Part shown: positions 46,650 through 58,390 of the stretch, in pieces
Layout of the letters: each line of letters starts with the position of its first letter
How positions within the stretch are numbered: the stretch's first letter is position 1
The notes under the pieces: model-generated
Seen by the model: the letters and a program-made list of their open reading frames with translations, nothing else
Told to the model about the DNA's origin: nothing
Databases searched by the model: none
Program-made: the position numbers and the translations under genes
Source of the DNA: Holothuria scabra
Taxonomy: Eukaryota; Echinodermata; Holothuroidea; Aspidochirotida; Holothuriidae
Assembly (NCBI GenBank): GCA_037179385.1
Contig: CM074193.1
Coordinates: 36,234,846-36,298,845, forward strand
Length of the DNA: 64,000 bases
Direction: 5' to 3'

Positions 46650-48828
46650 GGTAATATCAAAAAAAAAAAAAAAAACTGCCAAAGACGTGAGAAATACATG
46701 AAATCCAGACATTCTGGTTAATTTTAAAAATCCACCCCACTGGAAACTAACACAAACAAAGGTAGGCAGGGTCATGTCTGGGTAAATTAGGACATCAACA
46801 ATTACCCTATGGTAGGCAGGTCCTACTCTGTTTGTTTATAACGATATGATTATGGCAAAATAAATCTAGAGTGGGTTTTACTTTTTCACATCTCACAATC
46901 CAGGAACAAATCAAAAATGTAAACATTTCAAACTAGTTTTAATTTTTTTTTACGCTAGTGCATCATTCCTTTAAGCAATACAGCAATGATACAGTCAGAG
47001 GAATAGCATCATATCATAAAGAGTACAATGTCTTGCATTTTTCAACACACTGTAAACTGGTTCAGCAAAAATTTAGTCATTCAGGCCTCAATTTTCAGAA
47101 AAATTTATCATAGATGAAACAAATTTTGATTGTTCACAAGTACAACTGATTCACAGTATTAAATATAACAATATCAACAATATATAGGCCAGTTTCGTTA
47201 TTTTGAAAGTGCCTCACAGATGTATACTTCATGCTAATCTCATACACCAGGTACTGAAGGCAACATACTGGGAATGCAAAAGCCTGAGCAACTTGCACTG
47301 AGATAAGCATCAATTAGACGATTCTCTCCCCTATATTACCCAGCCTCAGGCCTAAATACAGAAGGCTTCCATCAGCCTTAAACTCATGTAGTTATATTGT
47401 TTAGTTGAAAATTATCAACCTCCCAATTTTCCTGTTAATCTCCCAATTTTTGTTTCCTCTTTGAAAATGAAAATTTCCCAATTTTGAAGTCAGACTGGTT
47501 GACAGGTCTAAATATATAACTCCCAATTACTATAGTTATCTGTACAATACAAACATGAGTCAATGTCAACATTAATTTTGAAATAGAACCACAATCTTAA
47601 ATGAACAAATTTCAACTCACAGAAATTATAAGAAACCAATCTTAAGCTGCAAATTTTGCTGCGGCTATAGCATTGACACCTAAAACACATTTACAGCCTG
47701 TCGTAAATCTAGTAAGCTGTAACCAGTCAGCTTTTACAAAATCCATACAGCGCTAATAATTCATTGCATATCTCTCTCTCTCAAGCTTGAAACTGATTCC
47801 AACTGGAGAAGCCATAAAGAATTTTCTATTGACACAACTTTGACATACCATTCCTAGCAGTCTAGCATCAACGAGGTTCTGCAGATGATTTGGTGTATTA
47901 TTTCAGGAGGAGAAAATTAAGGAATAGAGAATATTTCACGATGTAAAGATGATGGTTGCCAATGGAAAGAAGAGGCTAATATTTTGCCTAGTCTCTGTTA
48001 GAAAAATATGATCTAAATTATTCCACAACCTCCCACTATTTCTCGTCTTTCACAAGGATCGATAAATGTAGTGCTTCTGGGAAGAAAGGTCTATTGTGTC
48101 AACAGAGTTAACAGTCTTGTGGACTTCACTTCATTAATCACCAAGGACTGTGGTCTCACCTACCCCGCACTCGAGATACATTAACACCATGTTACTGTAC
48201 CTCATGCATGAGTAACGTGGAAACGAGGATCAATGTAGGGTCCGTGTTTAAATTTCTATCCACCTCAAATCGCAAGGTAATGCAGTTTTAAACACTGCAA
48301 TTACGCAAGGTCACAGGTGTTAATGGTGCTGACGACAGGTATTTTCTAACATTTAGCAGTAATCGGTCTGAGATATATTTGACCTCATTACTATGGTAGC
48401 ACTACTGATTCAATGAATCATGGGATATGAGAACACTGACTTGAAAACAAAAGGTTAACCTGCGGTATTGACTTACTGTAAACATGATCTAACACCAAGT
48501 GTCACCTGAACGTGAGACAAAGCTGGTAGGAACAAGAAGTACCTTTATTCAGAAAAAAACTTAATGTAAAAAATATAGGTGATAGGAGGAGTAAGTGAAG
48601 AGTAAAATGTTGTAGACTTCACAAACCGAACCTCTTTCAAATTTGGCTCCCTCAGAAAAGGGATGGTAATGACATTTGAGAAAGTTTTTTTTTTCTTGTT
48701 GGATTATTATTACAACAATCCCCAAAAACGCCCTGCCAAGGTTTCACTGAAGGTAAATTACTGTAGGGTTCCACAATTAGGTAAGGAGGGGGGAGATGTA
48801 GAACAATTAGACTTCTTCTGTACAATGT
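46650..48828. other. Intron-like, no feature recognised
   Basis: AT-rich sequence with an A-run at about 46659. No exon or repeat family identified. Confidence 0.45.
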
Positions 48829-49091
48829 TTAAAGGGCATGAGCAGTCACCCCAAACTAACTTTGAAGCAACAGCTAAATATCACAGTTTCCTTCCTATTT
48901 CTTTCCAAAGTATCTTTTATAATATTTTAACGGCTTCAATATTGCACATTCAAGGTAAACCAAGCAGTAACTCTTAGTAAATTTCACATTTGAGGACAAA
49001 ATATATTGTCACATGACTCTCAAGAGCCAATCATGAAACAGGACAGTCTACTACACTACTTCAACTCTGGGGGACTGCTCTTTACTTTTAA
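48829..49091 (+). mobile_element. TTAA-type MITE (AGGGCAAGAGCAGTC family)
   Basis: TTAAAGGGCATGAGCAGTCA at the left and GGGGGACTGCTCTTTAC at the right, TTAA just beyond. Body closest to the copy at 39130. Confidence 0.75.
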
Positions 49092-50159
49092 AAGAATCAC
49101 AAATTCTGCAAACATTGAAAAGTAGTTTGAAGTTTGAGTTCCTGAGTCAGAATTTGTAACATGCATGAACAGATTACAAAACTGAAGTTTAAATTGTAAC
49201 TGACATGTACAGTAGATTTAAAAGATATCTTCAACATCACTCTGTGATGGGAACAAATAAAGGGTGCATAATTTGACAACAAGAATTCCTATGCAAAGTT
49301 CTAGTCTGCATAAAAAATAAAACATGAATTTTTATATACAGGAAACTGAGTACTTCCAACTTTAAAAAACATCCTCTGTCATGATTCTAAACGGAAGTCT
49401 GTGAAAAAAGGTAGAGGGTACAAATCCAATTCTAAACCATGCAGCAAGCTTCAGATCAGCTGGCTGACTTTTGACTACAAAGCACCACGCTTAATTAAGT
49501 AATCATCACATCTACCTGGACAGCCCACACTCTAGTTGCTTAGTGAAGTGTAAAATGCTTATCACCAATTTTTTCAAGCTGAACACTAAGTGCCTTAAAA
49601 AACCAAGTGCAAGCTGCTCACAGCAATCTGGGGGAGGGATGGAATAGAAAGCCCAAGAAACAACTTAAAACAAATCAAAGTTTTTTTTCCAATTAAATGT
49701 CCCATGACTGATACATTGAATCAAGAGAAGGAACCTTGTATAAATCCTGAAGCATGGACAACGCGTTTTGCTCTCAAAGACTTTGCAAAATATTTGAAAA
49801 ATTCAACTGTTAACAACAAAGTTCAGCTCTTTAGGGTGCTATGCCCTGAAAACTGACAAGACACAAATCTGCTGCAAACTCCACAAAACTTCTCCCTATG
49901 TTCATCCCATCACCATGGTAACTTGCCAAAGGATTACAGTTTACCAGTAGGGTTTCATGTAAATAGGAGGTAAATATCAGCAGTGTAACTATTGTAAGTC
50001 CCACTAAATTATGATCGAGGTACTGTCCTGTAGGAACTGCTAGAAATTTGAGCCCCTCAGTTTTATTGCAGATAAACCACATAAATGAAGAGGCACTGTA
50101 ATGGTTTGACTGTTTGTATCAAGGTAATACAATGAGGTTAGGTTACCTGTACAGTGAGT

Positions 50160-50378
50160 TATGTTAGATGGAGTTCTACCGCCCAGTTTCCAACCAAGTG
50201 GTTCAAGTCCAGCCAACCACAGTCTTTTCTCCAGTTGTGGCTCACTGGCTTGTTTTCCCTACTCCACTGCTTACGCAGAACATCACACACAATGGCAGTA
50301 GGTTCTGTTTTTTAAGTCTTCGGTATGGCCTGGCCAGGACTCAACCTCCAGACCGCAAGTCTGACTACTTGAGAACTG
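50160..50378 (-). mobile_element. tRNA-derived SINE copy
   Basis: Reverse copy with tail (AGATGGAGTTCTACCGCCCAG), body (TTGTGGCTCACTGGCTTG) and head remains (GACCGCAAGTCTGACTACTT). Confidence 0.75.
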
Positions 50379-50704
50379 TTGTTGTGAATAGTATGTACCT
50401 TACACACAGAGTGATCGGCTTAAAGTACAGCCTGACTTGAAAATTCAACGTTTATACCCAATGTTTAGATGAAACGCTTGAACTATTTCCAAACATTATT
50501 TTAGTCGTAAAATTATGTAGAAGTAAATTTTGCTAAATTTGCTTTCAGCATTTAGTTCTTTTGCCTCAAACCAATCTCTAACATCTAGAATTTTTGACAG
50601 AGATAAGATTTTTCAAGGCAAAATTCAATCCATCTCTGTACAATATACTAAATGTATTAGTATCTAAAGAGGATACATTTTTCATGAGAATGTAGTGCAT
50701 CTTA

Positions 50705-50835
50705 TGTTCCAAAATAAAAAACCACCTCTGAAGAAATAAACTGATATTGTGTTGGGATGAAGACGAGTTTTAGACAGTTGTGGGAGGGGCTTTGGAAAGT
50801 GTTCTGCTCTGGGTGAGAAGTCTTTATGCAAGGCT
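50705..50835 (+). mobile_element. Partial AGGGCCC-family copy
   Basis: GAAATAAACTGATATTGTGT and GACAGTTGTGGGAGGGGCTT are right-half family motifs; the left half is absent. Confidence 0.55.
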
Positions 50836-50969
50836 GTACAGAATGTTTGTCTTAAGCAATGTTCAAGGTTCAGTGATATTTATGAAAAATTAGCTTTAGA
50901 AGCAGTTTAACTAGAGCAGCTATGCTGCAGAATCTCAATACCTTTATGTAGTGGAGTGGAATTATGTGT

Positions 50970-51227
50970 TTAACCCTTTACCGTTGTTTGGGTCCTTTTG
51001 GACCCAGCTGAGAGCACGGCCATCACCCATCTTTACTGTTTCACGCGCAGTTCAAAACTGCGAGAAGCTACCCGAAAATTAGGCCACAACAACTAGAAAG
51101 ACAATAGTTTAAGGTCATGGGGTCAATAGCCTATGGAAGCTGATGCAGGGCGTGCTACATCCGCTTTTCCGCCCGCTCCCGAGGCGTGCAAATATGCCCT
51201 GATTGGAGCACAACGGTAAAGGGTTAA
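50970..51227 (+). mobile_element. GC-rich piggyBac-like MITE, second copy
   Basis: TTAACCCTTTACCGTTGT to ACAACGGTAAAGGGTTAA; here the inverted ends are essentially perfect over 18 bases. Interior colinear with 22286-22545, with many C-to-T and G-to-A differences at CpG sites. Confidence 0.85.
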
Positions 51228-52269
51228 GTTTTTTATGATATAACAGAAAAGAAAACATCCCTTTGGTGATCAGGTACAGCATAATACATAAAAATGAAAT
51301 ATGAACAAGATGATCTTTACAGTTACTGTACCTAATGCTTGATTTAACAGTCTTGAAGGCAAAGACAAAATAGCAGACTAAATACAATCAGCTGCATTAT
51401 AGGGAAAAAAGAGTATAAACAATGGGCTGAAATGACACTTTTCTTTTGCACAACTTTTTGACCACTTTTCAGAGAAGAAATTTACTAAGTTATCAACCTA
51501 TCAGATTATCAAGTTAAAATTCTGACTGCATCAATAATTATACTATGGTCTGTTCTACAAGATATTATGAAAAAAATGTAACTCCTGCCAAACATGGCCA
51601 TGCTGAAAAGGATTTTAGCTACAGCTAGCAACCAGCCAGTGTGACAATATCTCACATTTTATGTATTGAGACAAAAATTAAATTAATCTGTGTGATGAAT
51701 GATGGAGCCATGCAACATCCCCCTTCCAGGCCTGGTTCTAGGGACATTATTTTTGGGGGGGGCTAATTCATGTCTTAACATCTAAGCGGAGTGCCACAAG
51801 CTTTTGATGGGTAGCATTTGTCCAATTTTGGGGGACTAGCAAAAGTTTGGGAAGCTTAAGCCCCCCCTAGCCTCCCCCCTCGCAGAACCGCCCCTGCCCC
51901 CCCTTCTTTGTGAGACATGGGTTAGAGAATGTACCTATATGGTATTTCCCAACTAAGAGGTGGAAAGGGGAAGCATAATTCACATAAACCATATTTGAAC
52001 TGCATACATTTGCATACCTTATAACCTTACTTGAAACCGTATCTGAACTTATTATTTTGATATACTATAGCTGATACTAACATACAATGAGATCATATTA
52101 AGCACATTTTGAATCCCATCTAAGTAACCTGTGACAAAGAGTTGGACTCTATTAGACGTGAGAAATCCAGCACAGGGTGAAAATGCATGAAATCTCTCTA
52201 CCATTTATTTTTTAATATCTTAGAAGAATTGAATGATTTAAACAGATGCCACAATATATCCTTCACTAC

Positions 52270-52359
52270 CTCAATCAACACAGAATTCTGCCCACAAGGA
52301 CGTGACCCACACACTACTGTATCAACTGATTTTAGAGGGTCAATGGTTCCATAATTAAA
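52270..52359 (-). CDS. Exon of an unidentified minus-strand gene (b)
   Basis: Thirty codons (FNYGTIDPLKSVDTVVCGSR.., ending ..NSVLIE), phase 0 on both sides, between CAACTCACAG|TTT and ATTGAG|GTAGTG. The acceptor lacks a clear pyrimidine tract. The same frame is open from 52404 to a TAG at 52198, so the exon could begin earlier (AG before 52404) or be a terminal exon ending ..SSKILKNKW. If the donor at 52269-52268 is used, the phase matches candidate exons at 56.4 and 40.0 kb. Protein family not recognised. Confidence 0.4.
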
Positions 52360-52544
52360 CTGTGAGTTGCTCAATTTGATATAAAACTCCACCAATTCGT
52401 TTAACTACTCCTTTACTACTTCTGAATATATAAAATGCATCATATGAATTTGTTCCTGTCCGATGTAACAGCTAGCATCTACCCTGAACTCATTCACAAA
52501 CAACAAATCTCACAATAATTTAAGCACAATATCTTTTATGATAT

Positions 52545-52845
52545 TGCAGGACTTAAAAGGAAGTCATGTGTCACCTTAAACTACAATTTTACCAGCAGTC
52601 TACAGAAATTCTCAATTGGCACAGCTCTGTGATCGACTTCAAATTACAAAAATGCAGAGTAGCTTATAATACAATGTACTTACCTAGAGTGTTCTGATTA
52701 CACATGTATTTAAGGGCCTTGTACTCTCTCACGGGACATGCCCTGATGCCATAGAATGGGATTGGGTATGGATAAGGATGAGTTTCAGAAAGTTGTGGAA
52801 GGGAATAGAATTAATGTTGGGAGAATTGGAACTGTTTTGGGTAAT
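52545..52845 (+). mobile_element. AGGGCCC-family MITE copy
   Basis: CACCTTAAACTACAATTTTA .. CTCAATTGGCACAGCTCTGT .. GAGAATTGGAACTGTTTTGG; both inverted ends are worn. Confidence 0.65.
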
Positions 52846-53159
52846 GAATAATTGCAAATATATTCAAGATGCCATAAGCCAATGAGTTATTCCACCTAAA
52901 TTTTCACAATTCAATGGAAAAATACTGTAATGTCTCACTCTCCATAGGCAATTTAGCTCCTGTAGTCTTTACTCTTCAGGAACCGTGGAGACAGGGGAGC
53001 TTGTGGGGCTTTAGCCCCCGCACTTTTTATGCTGTGGGCATTTTGGGCTGCCTTAAACTGCATTTTGGGCCGCCTTAAACTGCATTTATTTTGTTGGACA
53101 TATTGGGCCGTTTCAATGATTAGCCCCCCCCCCCTGCACTTCAAAATTGGCTCCACAGC

Positions 53160-54400
53160 CTCGGCTTTTTAGTCTTAGTTGGAATTCCTACGTTTATAGT
53201 GATTTTCAAGAGGCAAAGTTCATTAACTTCAAAATATGTAGAAAAGTTTTAATTCTCTCTCAAAGGGTGAAAACTGAATATCAGTAGTACACCTTCCACA
53301 GGTACTAATTTTTAAAGTACAGTAATACAATTTTGAATTGAGGTTGTAAGGTTGAAGGCATTACAGTGTATCACTCATTAATTATAAAATTTGGGATAGT
53401 AACTCATTGGTTAACCTTGAATATATGCAATGTTCAAGATCTGACAAATTAAGAAAGCTACTCGTAGCAAAATAAGAGGGAATCTCTAAAACTGTAGTTT
53501 CAAACTACTGTAGTTTCAAAATGTTTTTTTTTTTGCCCTTTAAATTGCTTCAAGTCTACATTACTTGAAAAGACAATCAAAGTTTCCATTTTGAATTTTT
53601 ACCAAATTTGAACATTAACTTAAACTTTACAAAGAATGATCCATAATCAGCATTGTCTTGTGTCATGATTGCATCAGTGTGGATTTTTCTACTGCATAAA
53701 TACTCACAAATTTTCATTCAGCTGTGCGTACAACAAAATAAATATTTCTTCCAGAATCTAAACCTAAAAGACCTCGTTGCAAGTATTCTGGTAAACAATC
53801 CGTTCATAGCTTAAGGAGAACAAGGTGCTGAAACAAAAGTTTCATTTTCTCTAGCTGTCAGACCCTGATGGTCCCTTAAAAATATCAGATGGGTTGTTCA
53901 ATAGCTTTTTTAAAAAAAAGCTTGTAATAATACCAATTTCAATGTAATTTTGATACTGTACATGCATAATTCCACTTGATTTCATAAATGGTGATGCATA
54001 TCGTAAGCACAAAAGTATACAGAAAGGTTTGCATGAAATATAATAGGAAACCAGCAAACAGCTTCAGAGTATGTACTATTTAGTTACAACTAGGAATGCA
54101 CGTCCAGCAGTGTCTGAGCTGTGCATGGAAAGCACAAACTGAGAAGTACACGATATGATATAGATATCAGTGTTCAAATTTCCTTTGGTTTAATAAGCAT
54201 AACAATAAGAAAGGTATTTTGCAGACCTATTTCATGCAGGTATATATCCAAATGAAAGCAGGCTGAAAGGTCACTTATCGGCCATATCCCGCACCTACAT
54301 ACAATTTTATAGTCGACTAACACAATACAGAATTATGTTTATACATATACAGAATAAAAATTGCCAGGACTGCTGTATTATGCAGGGGCAACTCTAATAT
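53160..54400. other. Intron-like, no feature recognised
   Basis: Non-coding; only short mononucleotide runs. Confidence 0.45.
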
Positions 54401-54404
54401 ATTT

Positions 54405-54651
54405 GATTTCTGATTGTCTTTAGTGACTGCAGGCAGTGGCTAGTGGGGTCAATCAGCCTTTAATCCTCTTCATTTGTTGTCTACGTGAATATCAAATCCT
54501 CATATTCAGTGAAGTTGAGAAAATCAAGATACACTTCAGTGTACAACCATCCATGGAACAGGTAAGGAAAGAAATTTAACGATGAAAAGGTGATGGACCC
54601 CAGTAATGGCAGACTAAAATCAGACCATCACAATCTGTCAAGATTCGTCTA
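54405..54651 (+). mobile_element. TA-flanked MITE, decayed left end
   Basis: Body motifs TTTAGTGACTGCAGGCAG and TGTACAACCATCCATGG are clear; the right end is AGATTCGTCTA. The left inverted repeat has mutated. Confidence 0.7.
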
Positions 54652-54699
54652 TAGGCCTATCAGGGTTTCTAGAAAACAGGCAGGGGTCACCCTCAAGCC

Positions 54700-55060
54700 A
54701 AAACTTTCCTTCATCTTTTTTGAAACATCTTCCTCCTCCTCCTCTGACTGATTCCCTCTTATCGCCTCAGGAAGGAGATGATACTACACACACACTTGCT
54801 ACTAAATCAGATTTCATATCTGATTAATTGATTGAGAGTAACAGATACACCAAAATACAAGTTACGCTACATTTGGGATTCACTATTACAGGCCAGTCAA
54901 GTATGTGCTTATTGTTCTACACAGTGGGAACACAATGAGAGCATAGATAACCTTAGGGCACAGATCATACAACAAACTTAGATACCAGTTACACCCCACA
55001 CCATCTCTGATCTACTGGGGTGTCTGTGATGCATTCTTAAGAAGCAACGTGAGGGCACAT
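54700..55060. repeat. Dispersed repeat, copy 2
   Basis: Partner of 13830-14175 (TTTCATATCTGATTAATTGA, GATCTACTGGGGTGTCTGTG). It follows a TA-flanked MITE at 54405-54651, whereas the first copy precedes one. Confidence 0.7.
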
Positions 55061-55571
55061 GCTAAAGGTTCTAACTCACCTATTCCATTCACAGCAGTAT
55101 TCCATGAAATTAAAAGTTACTTGTACTGAATGCCCACCCCTGTGAGTTCAAAAGTTGTAGAATGCCCACAGAAATTCCCATCTACCATAAGGACCGACCA
55201 AAGGGGAGGATTGGAACCTATTTGCACTGCATGTTTGAAACCAGATTTAAACTTGAACTGTATAAGAACCTGTATTTGAACTGAAAATTTTATCAAGCTG
55301 ACACTTTATACACATTTGTGCTGCGGTGTGTCATTAAATCCCATCTACCGTAACTGCAAAATTTACAGCATGCTCTCTGCATTGACCAAACTATGGTATC
55401 ACATGGCCTTTCCATCTGGATTATGGCCATTGTGCAAGTTCCCCAGTGGTTTTATTTTTTCTTTATTTCTTTTGTTGTTTTGTTTTGTCACTATCTGGTT
55501 TTAGGGACTGCCCCATAGGCTCCTTTTCCTTGGTCCTCGGACCTCCTTCACCACTTTGTGTAAACATTGTA

Positions 55572-55831
55572 TAGACCAATCCAGACAACAAGTGATGGTC
55601 TGATTTCTGTTGGCCATAACTGGGGTCTATCACCTTTTAACATTTCAATTTCCTTGCTTACTGGTGTTGTGGATGGTTGTATTAAACTAAATTGTATCTT
55701 GATTCCTTCAATTTCACTGAATATCAGGGTTTTAAATTCAAGTAGACAATAAACGAAGACCATGCATGTAAGACTGATGGACCCCACTAGGTTTACAGTC
55801 ATTAAACACAAGTGCTGATCAGATTTGTCTA
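55572..55831 (-). mobile_element. TA-flanked MITE, reverse orientation
   Basis: TAGACCAATCCAGACAACAA at the left and GATCAGATTTGTCTA at the right. Antisense copy of the 256-bp family; accounts for the 119-codon minus-strand frame across it. Confidence 0.8.
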
Positions 55832-55866
55832 TATAATGAACATTTAACCATGGAAACAAACTCAAA

Positions 55867-56236
55867 TTAAAGCTCTGCTCATTGAGTTGGTTCAAGAAAG
55901 TCCGCAAATTTTTTCCAAAATGTTTATTTTTTCACCTACCAATGACAAATGGTCAAACTTAGACAATCCCACCATCTTAACATGAACATAAATTTGTTTT
56001 AAGAGTGCGTACTTAACGGTTCAATTTAGTTATCAAGAATTTGAGACAACAATTTTTCAAATTATGTACAAAACTCTTGCAAGTCAGTATACCACAAAAT
56101 TCAGAGTATTAACTTTTTCCATAATTACTGGATATGAAACTTGACTAAAAATGAAAATTATAAGCATTTTTATGTGGTAGTGACCATTTAACAGTCTCAT
56201 TAAGTTATCGATATCAACTCAATTAGCCCCTTTTAA
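55867..56236 (-). mobile_element. TTAA-type MITE (AGGGGCTCATTGAGTT family), reverse
   Basis: TTAAAGCTCTGCTCATTGAG at the left and TCAACTCAATTAGCCCCTTT plus TTAA at the right; antisense relative to 5632. 370 bp. Confidence 0.82.
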
Positions 56237-56447
56237 ACTCAGACTAGAACTCAAATATAATTTGTAAGTACTATCCATGGATTAAACGATTCAGTTGCAA
56301 AAATGTTGCCAAATGATTTGGAACCATTCTATTTGTGCAAGACTTTTTTATAGAAACTTCCTAGATAGCATTGCAAAAAAGTGAGCAGTGGGTCACCATG
56401 TCCTTGCAGGCTAGATTAAAGCAGAAATGGGTATAACTCACCCTTAC

Positions 56448-56571
56448 CATGATTGCATTATAAGGCAATAAAGCATTCATAATTGAGAAATTGACTCCTT
56501 CAGGCTTCACAAAGCTGCAGTCTAATGCAATATCAAAACTATTTTGAGTTGTCCACCCATCAGATGTGAAA
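56448..56571 (-). CDS. Exon of an unidentified minus-strand gene (a)
   Basis: A 124-bp exon with a textbook acceptor (GTTTCTAAATTTCAG|TTTCAC; AG at 56573-56572) and donor (ATCATG|GTAAGG; GT at 56447-56446). One base completes a codon, then 41 codons follow: FTSDGWTTQNSFDIALDCSF and onward to ..NALLPYNAIM, leaving in phase 0. The composition and two strong splice sites make this look real. I do not recognise the family. The next candidates downstream on this strand (52.3, 40.0, 33.1 and 28.2 kb) continue in compatible phases. Confidence 0.5.
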
Positions 56572-57629
56572 CTGAAATTTAGAAACCACAAGCTACAGTA
56601 TAGTGCTTCTCCTGAGCTCATAAAATTCCTGCTAATAAGAGCTAACATAATTTACTTTCATGTACATAATCAGGGAGCTAAAAATAGATCTGACATACAA
56701 TCTTGTTAAAATTGAAGAATTTTATATTTCCATGTAGGAAAGTATCTTTGAGATGATGTCCTTATTATTGTGGTCCCCAATTTTCTGATCTACATAACCT
56801 TTCTTACAAGAACCTCATCCCCTCTCCTTAAACTGGATATTTAAGACATTGTTCTTCACTCCTTTGTTTACATTTGCATTATTAAAACACTCCCTGTGTT
56901 GATCTATTTTTATTCATCTTTAACACATGTTTGACCCATTTTTTATCCCAAGTTTGTTTGTTTTTTTTGGTTCAATATGTTATTTCTTTTTTTTAATTTT
57001 GGTCCCATTTTCAAATTTTGATCTACCCTTTAAATTTTGCAGTCTTCTTGGCTCTAGACTGAAGAGAAACTTGCTAAATCTTCCTTTTGTTTAAAGTGCA
57101 TGTGAGCAGACTTGTTGTTTTGCTTTGCAATATCATAAAAAAAAAATCTTCTTTATGACGCATAGTCTCTTCCAAGTAAACATCCTGTCCACTTTCAATC
57201 TAGAGTACAGAATCCTCGGTCTGCCAGCAGATGTATGTATACGTCTATCCAAATCCGTTATACCGCATCCATTCTTATCAAATCATGCTCTGAGAGAAGG
57301 CACGATTCAATATTTGCTCTGCACTTTAATAAAACCAATAACCTCCAATTTCCACTAAATGCTAAATCAATTAGTCACTAGTGGTCTTGGAGTAGACAAC
57401 CGAGTTTCTGGTGATATGTCTCCGGACTCCCTATCCTGCCATGGCAAATGCTTTGAACATTTTCAAATAAATGTCAACTTATCATTTTCAGATGAGAGAA
57501 CACGATTCCGTTTTATAGGGGTGACATAAGTAGGGCTTCAAAGATGGGCGAGCATGATGTAAAATTACAAACATGAGATATGATGGGACAGAAATGCCAA
57601 AAGTTCAATGATAAAAACTGACAGCTTAC

Positions 57630-57695
57630 CAATTCAGGAGGAATGAAATGTTTAAAGAGGTACTTTCCAGGACTTCCTTCCTCTCGGCTGACAAA
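57630..57695 (-). CDS. Short candidate exon, minus strand
   Basis: Twenty-two codons (FVSREEGSPGKYLFKHFIPP-EL), phase 0/0, between TATTGGCAG|TTTGTC (AG at 57697-57696) and GAATTG|GTAAGC (GT at 57629-57628). The donor is strong. The frame runs open a little further upstream (YLFIDHYWQ) before a stop, with no better acceptor. The phase at its end does not fit the entry phase of the exon at 56571, so an exon between them would be needed if they share a gene. Family not recognised. Confidence 0.35.
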
Positions 57696-57871
57696 CTGCC
57701 AATAATGATCGATGAAAAGGTATTAAAATTACTGGTAGATCTATCTAAATTTAACTGATAAAAATTATCTCATTTTACCAACAAGGTATGATAATCTTTT
57801 TTAAAATCATTTTTATTCACCATGTAATTACTCTGATCAGGTGATCTACAAAGTTGCATAGTTAGATGAGA

Positions 57872-57995
57872 TTTTTTGGCTCCGCTTCAAACCCATTGGT
57901 TTAAGTATCGCACTGGTCCCAGCCTTTTTGGCTGATATGCTCAGCAACAAGCAAATACGACAGTGGGTTCCATTTTTTAGTCTTTAGTATGACCT
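57872..57995 (-). mobile_element. Partial SINE copy at a tandem duplication
   Basis: TTTTGGCTCCGCTTCAAACC, CATTGGTTTAAGT and AGTGGGTTCCATTTTTTAGT match the SINE body in reverse orientation. Its last part (GTGGGTTCCATTTTTTAGTC) lies inside the 222-bp tandem duplication and is therefore present twice. Confidence 0.6.
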
Positions 57996-58390
57996 GGTTA
58001 GTATTGCTATGGTGTATTCCTATACATTCATTGAAACTGAAATGCCTTCCCATTTTACGTACTGGTGTAGTGACGTCAGACTCCTGGAAGTACAGTACCA
58101 TGGTATGTAAAAGGGATCCACCGAACGTCAAACCTCATTGGTACCTTTTTAACCAATCCCCCCTTCCCACAAGCAAATACGACAGTGGGTTCCATTTTTT
58201 AGTCTTTAGTATGACCTGGTTAGTATTGCTATGGTGTATTCCTATACATTCATTGAAACTGAAATGCCTTCCCATTTTACGTACTGGTGTAGTGACGTCA
58301 GACTCCTGGAAGTACAGTACCATGGTATGAAAAAGGGATCCACCGAACCTCAAACCTCATTGGTACCTTTTTAACCAATCCCCCCTTCCC
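57947..58390. repeat. 222-bp direct tandem duplication
   Basis: Units start at 57947 and 58169 (ACAAGCAAATACGACAGTGG) with very few differences (for example TGTAAAAGG/TGAAAAAGG and AACGTC/AACCTC). Each contains GTAGTGACGTCAGACTCC (a CRE-like TGACGTCA core) and part of a SINE. Confidence 0.93.

Noticed and set aside
55548..55907. 119-codon minus-strand open frame
   Set aside because: It runs through a TA-flanked MITE and into the next TTAA-type MITE; no protein family.
57989..58330. 113-codon plus-strand frame with an internal repeat
   Set aside because: The frame crosses the 222-bp tandem duplication, and the repeat in the peptide only reflects the DNA.
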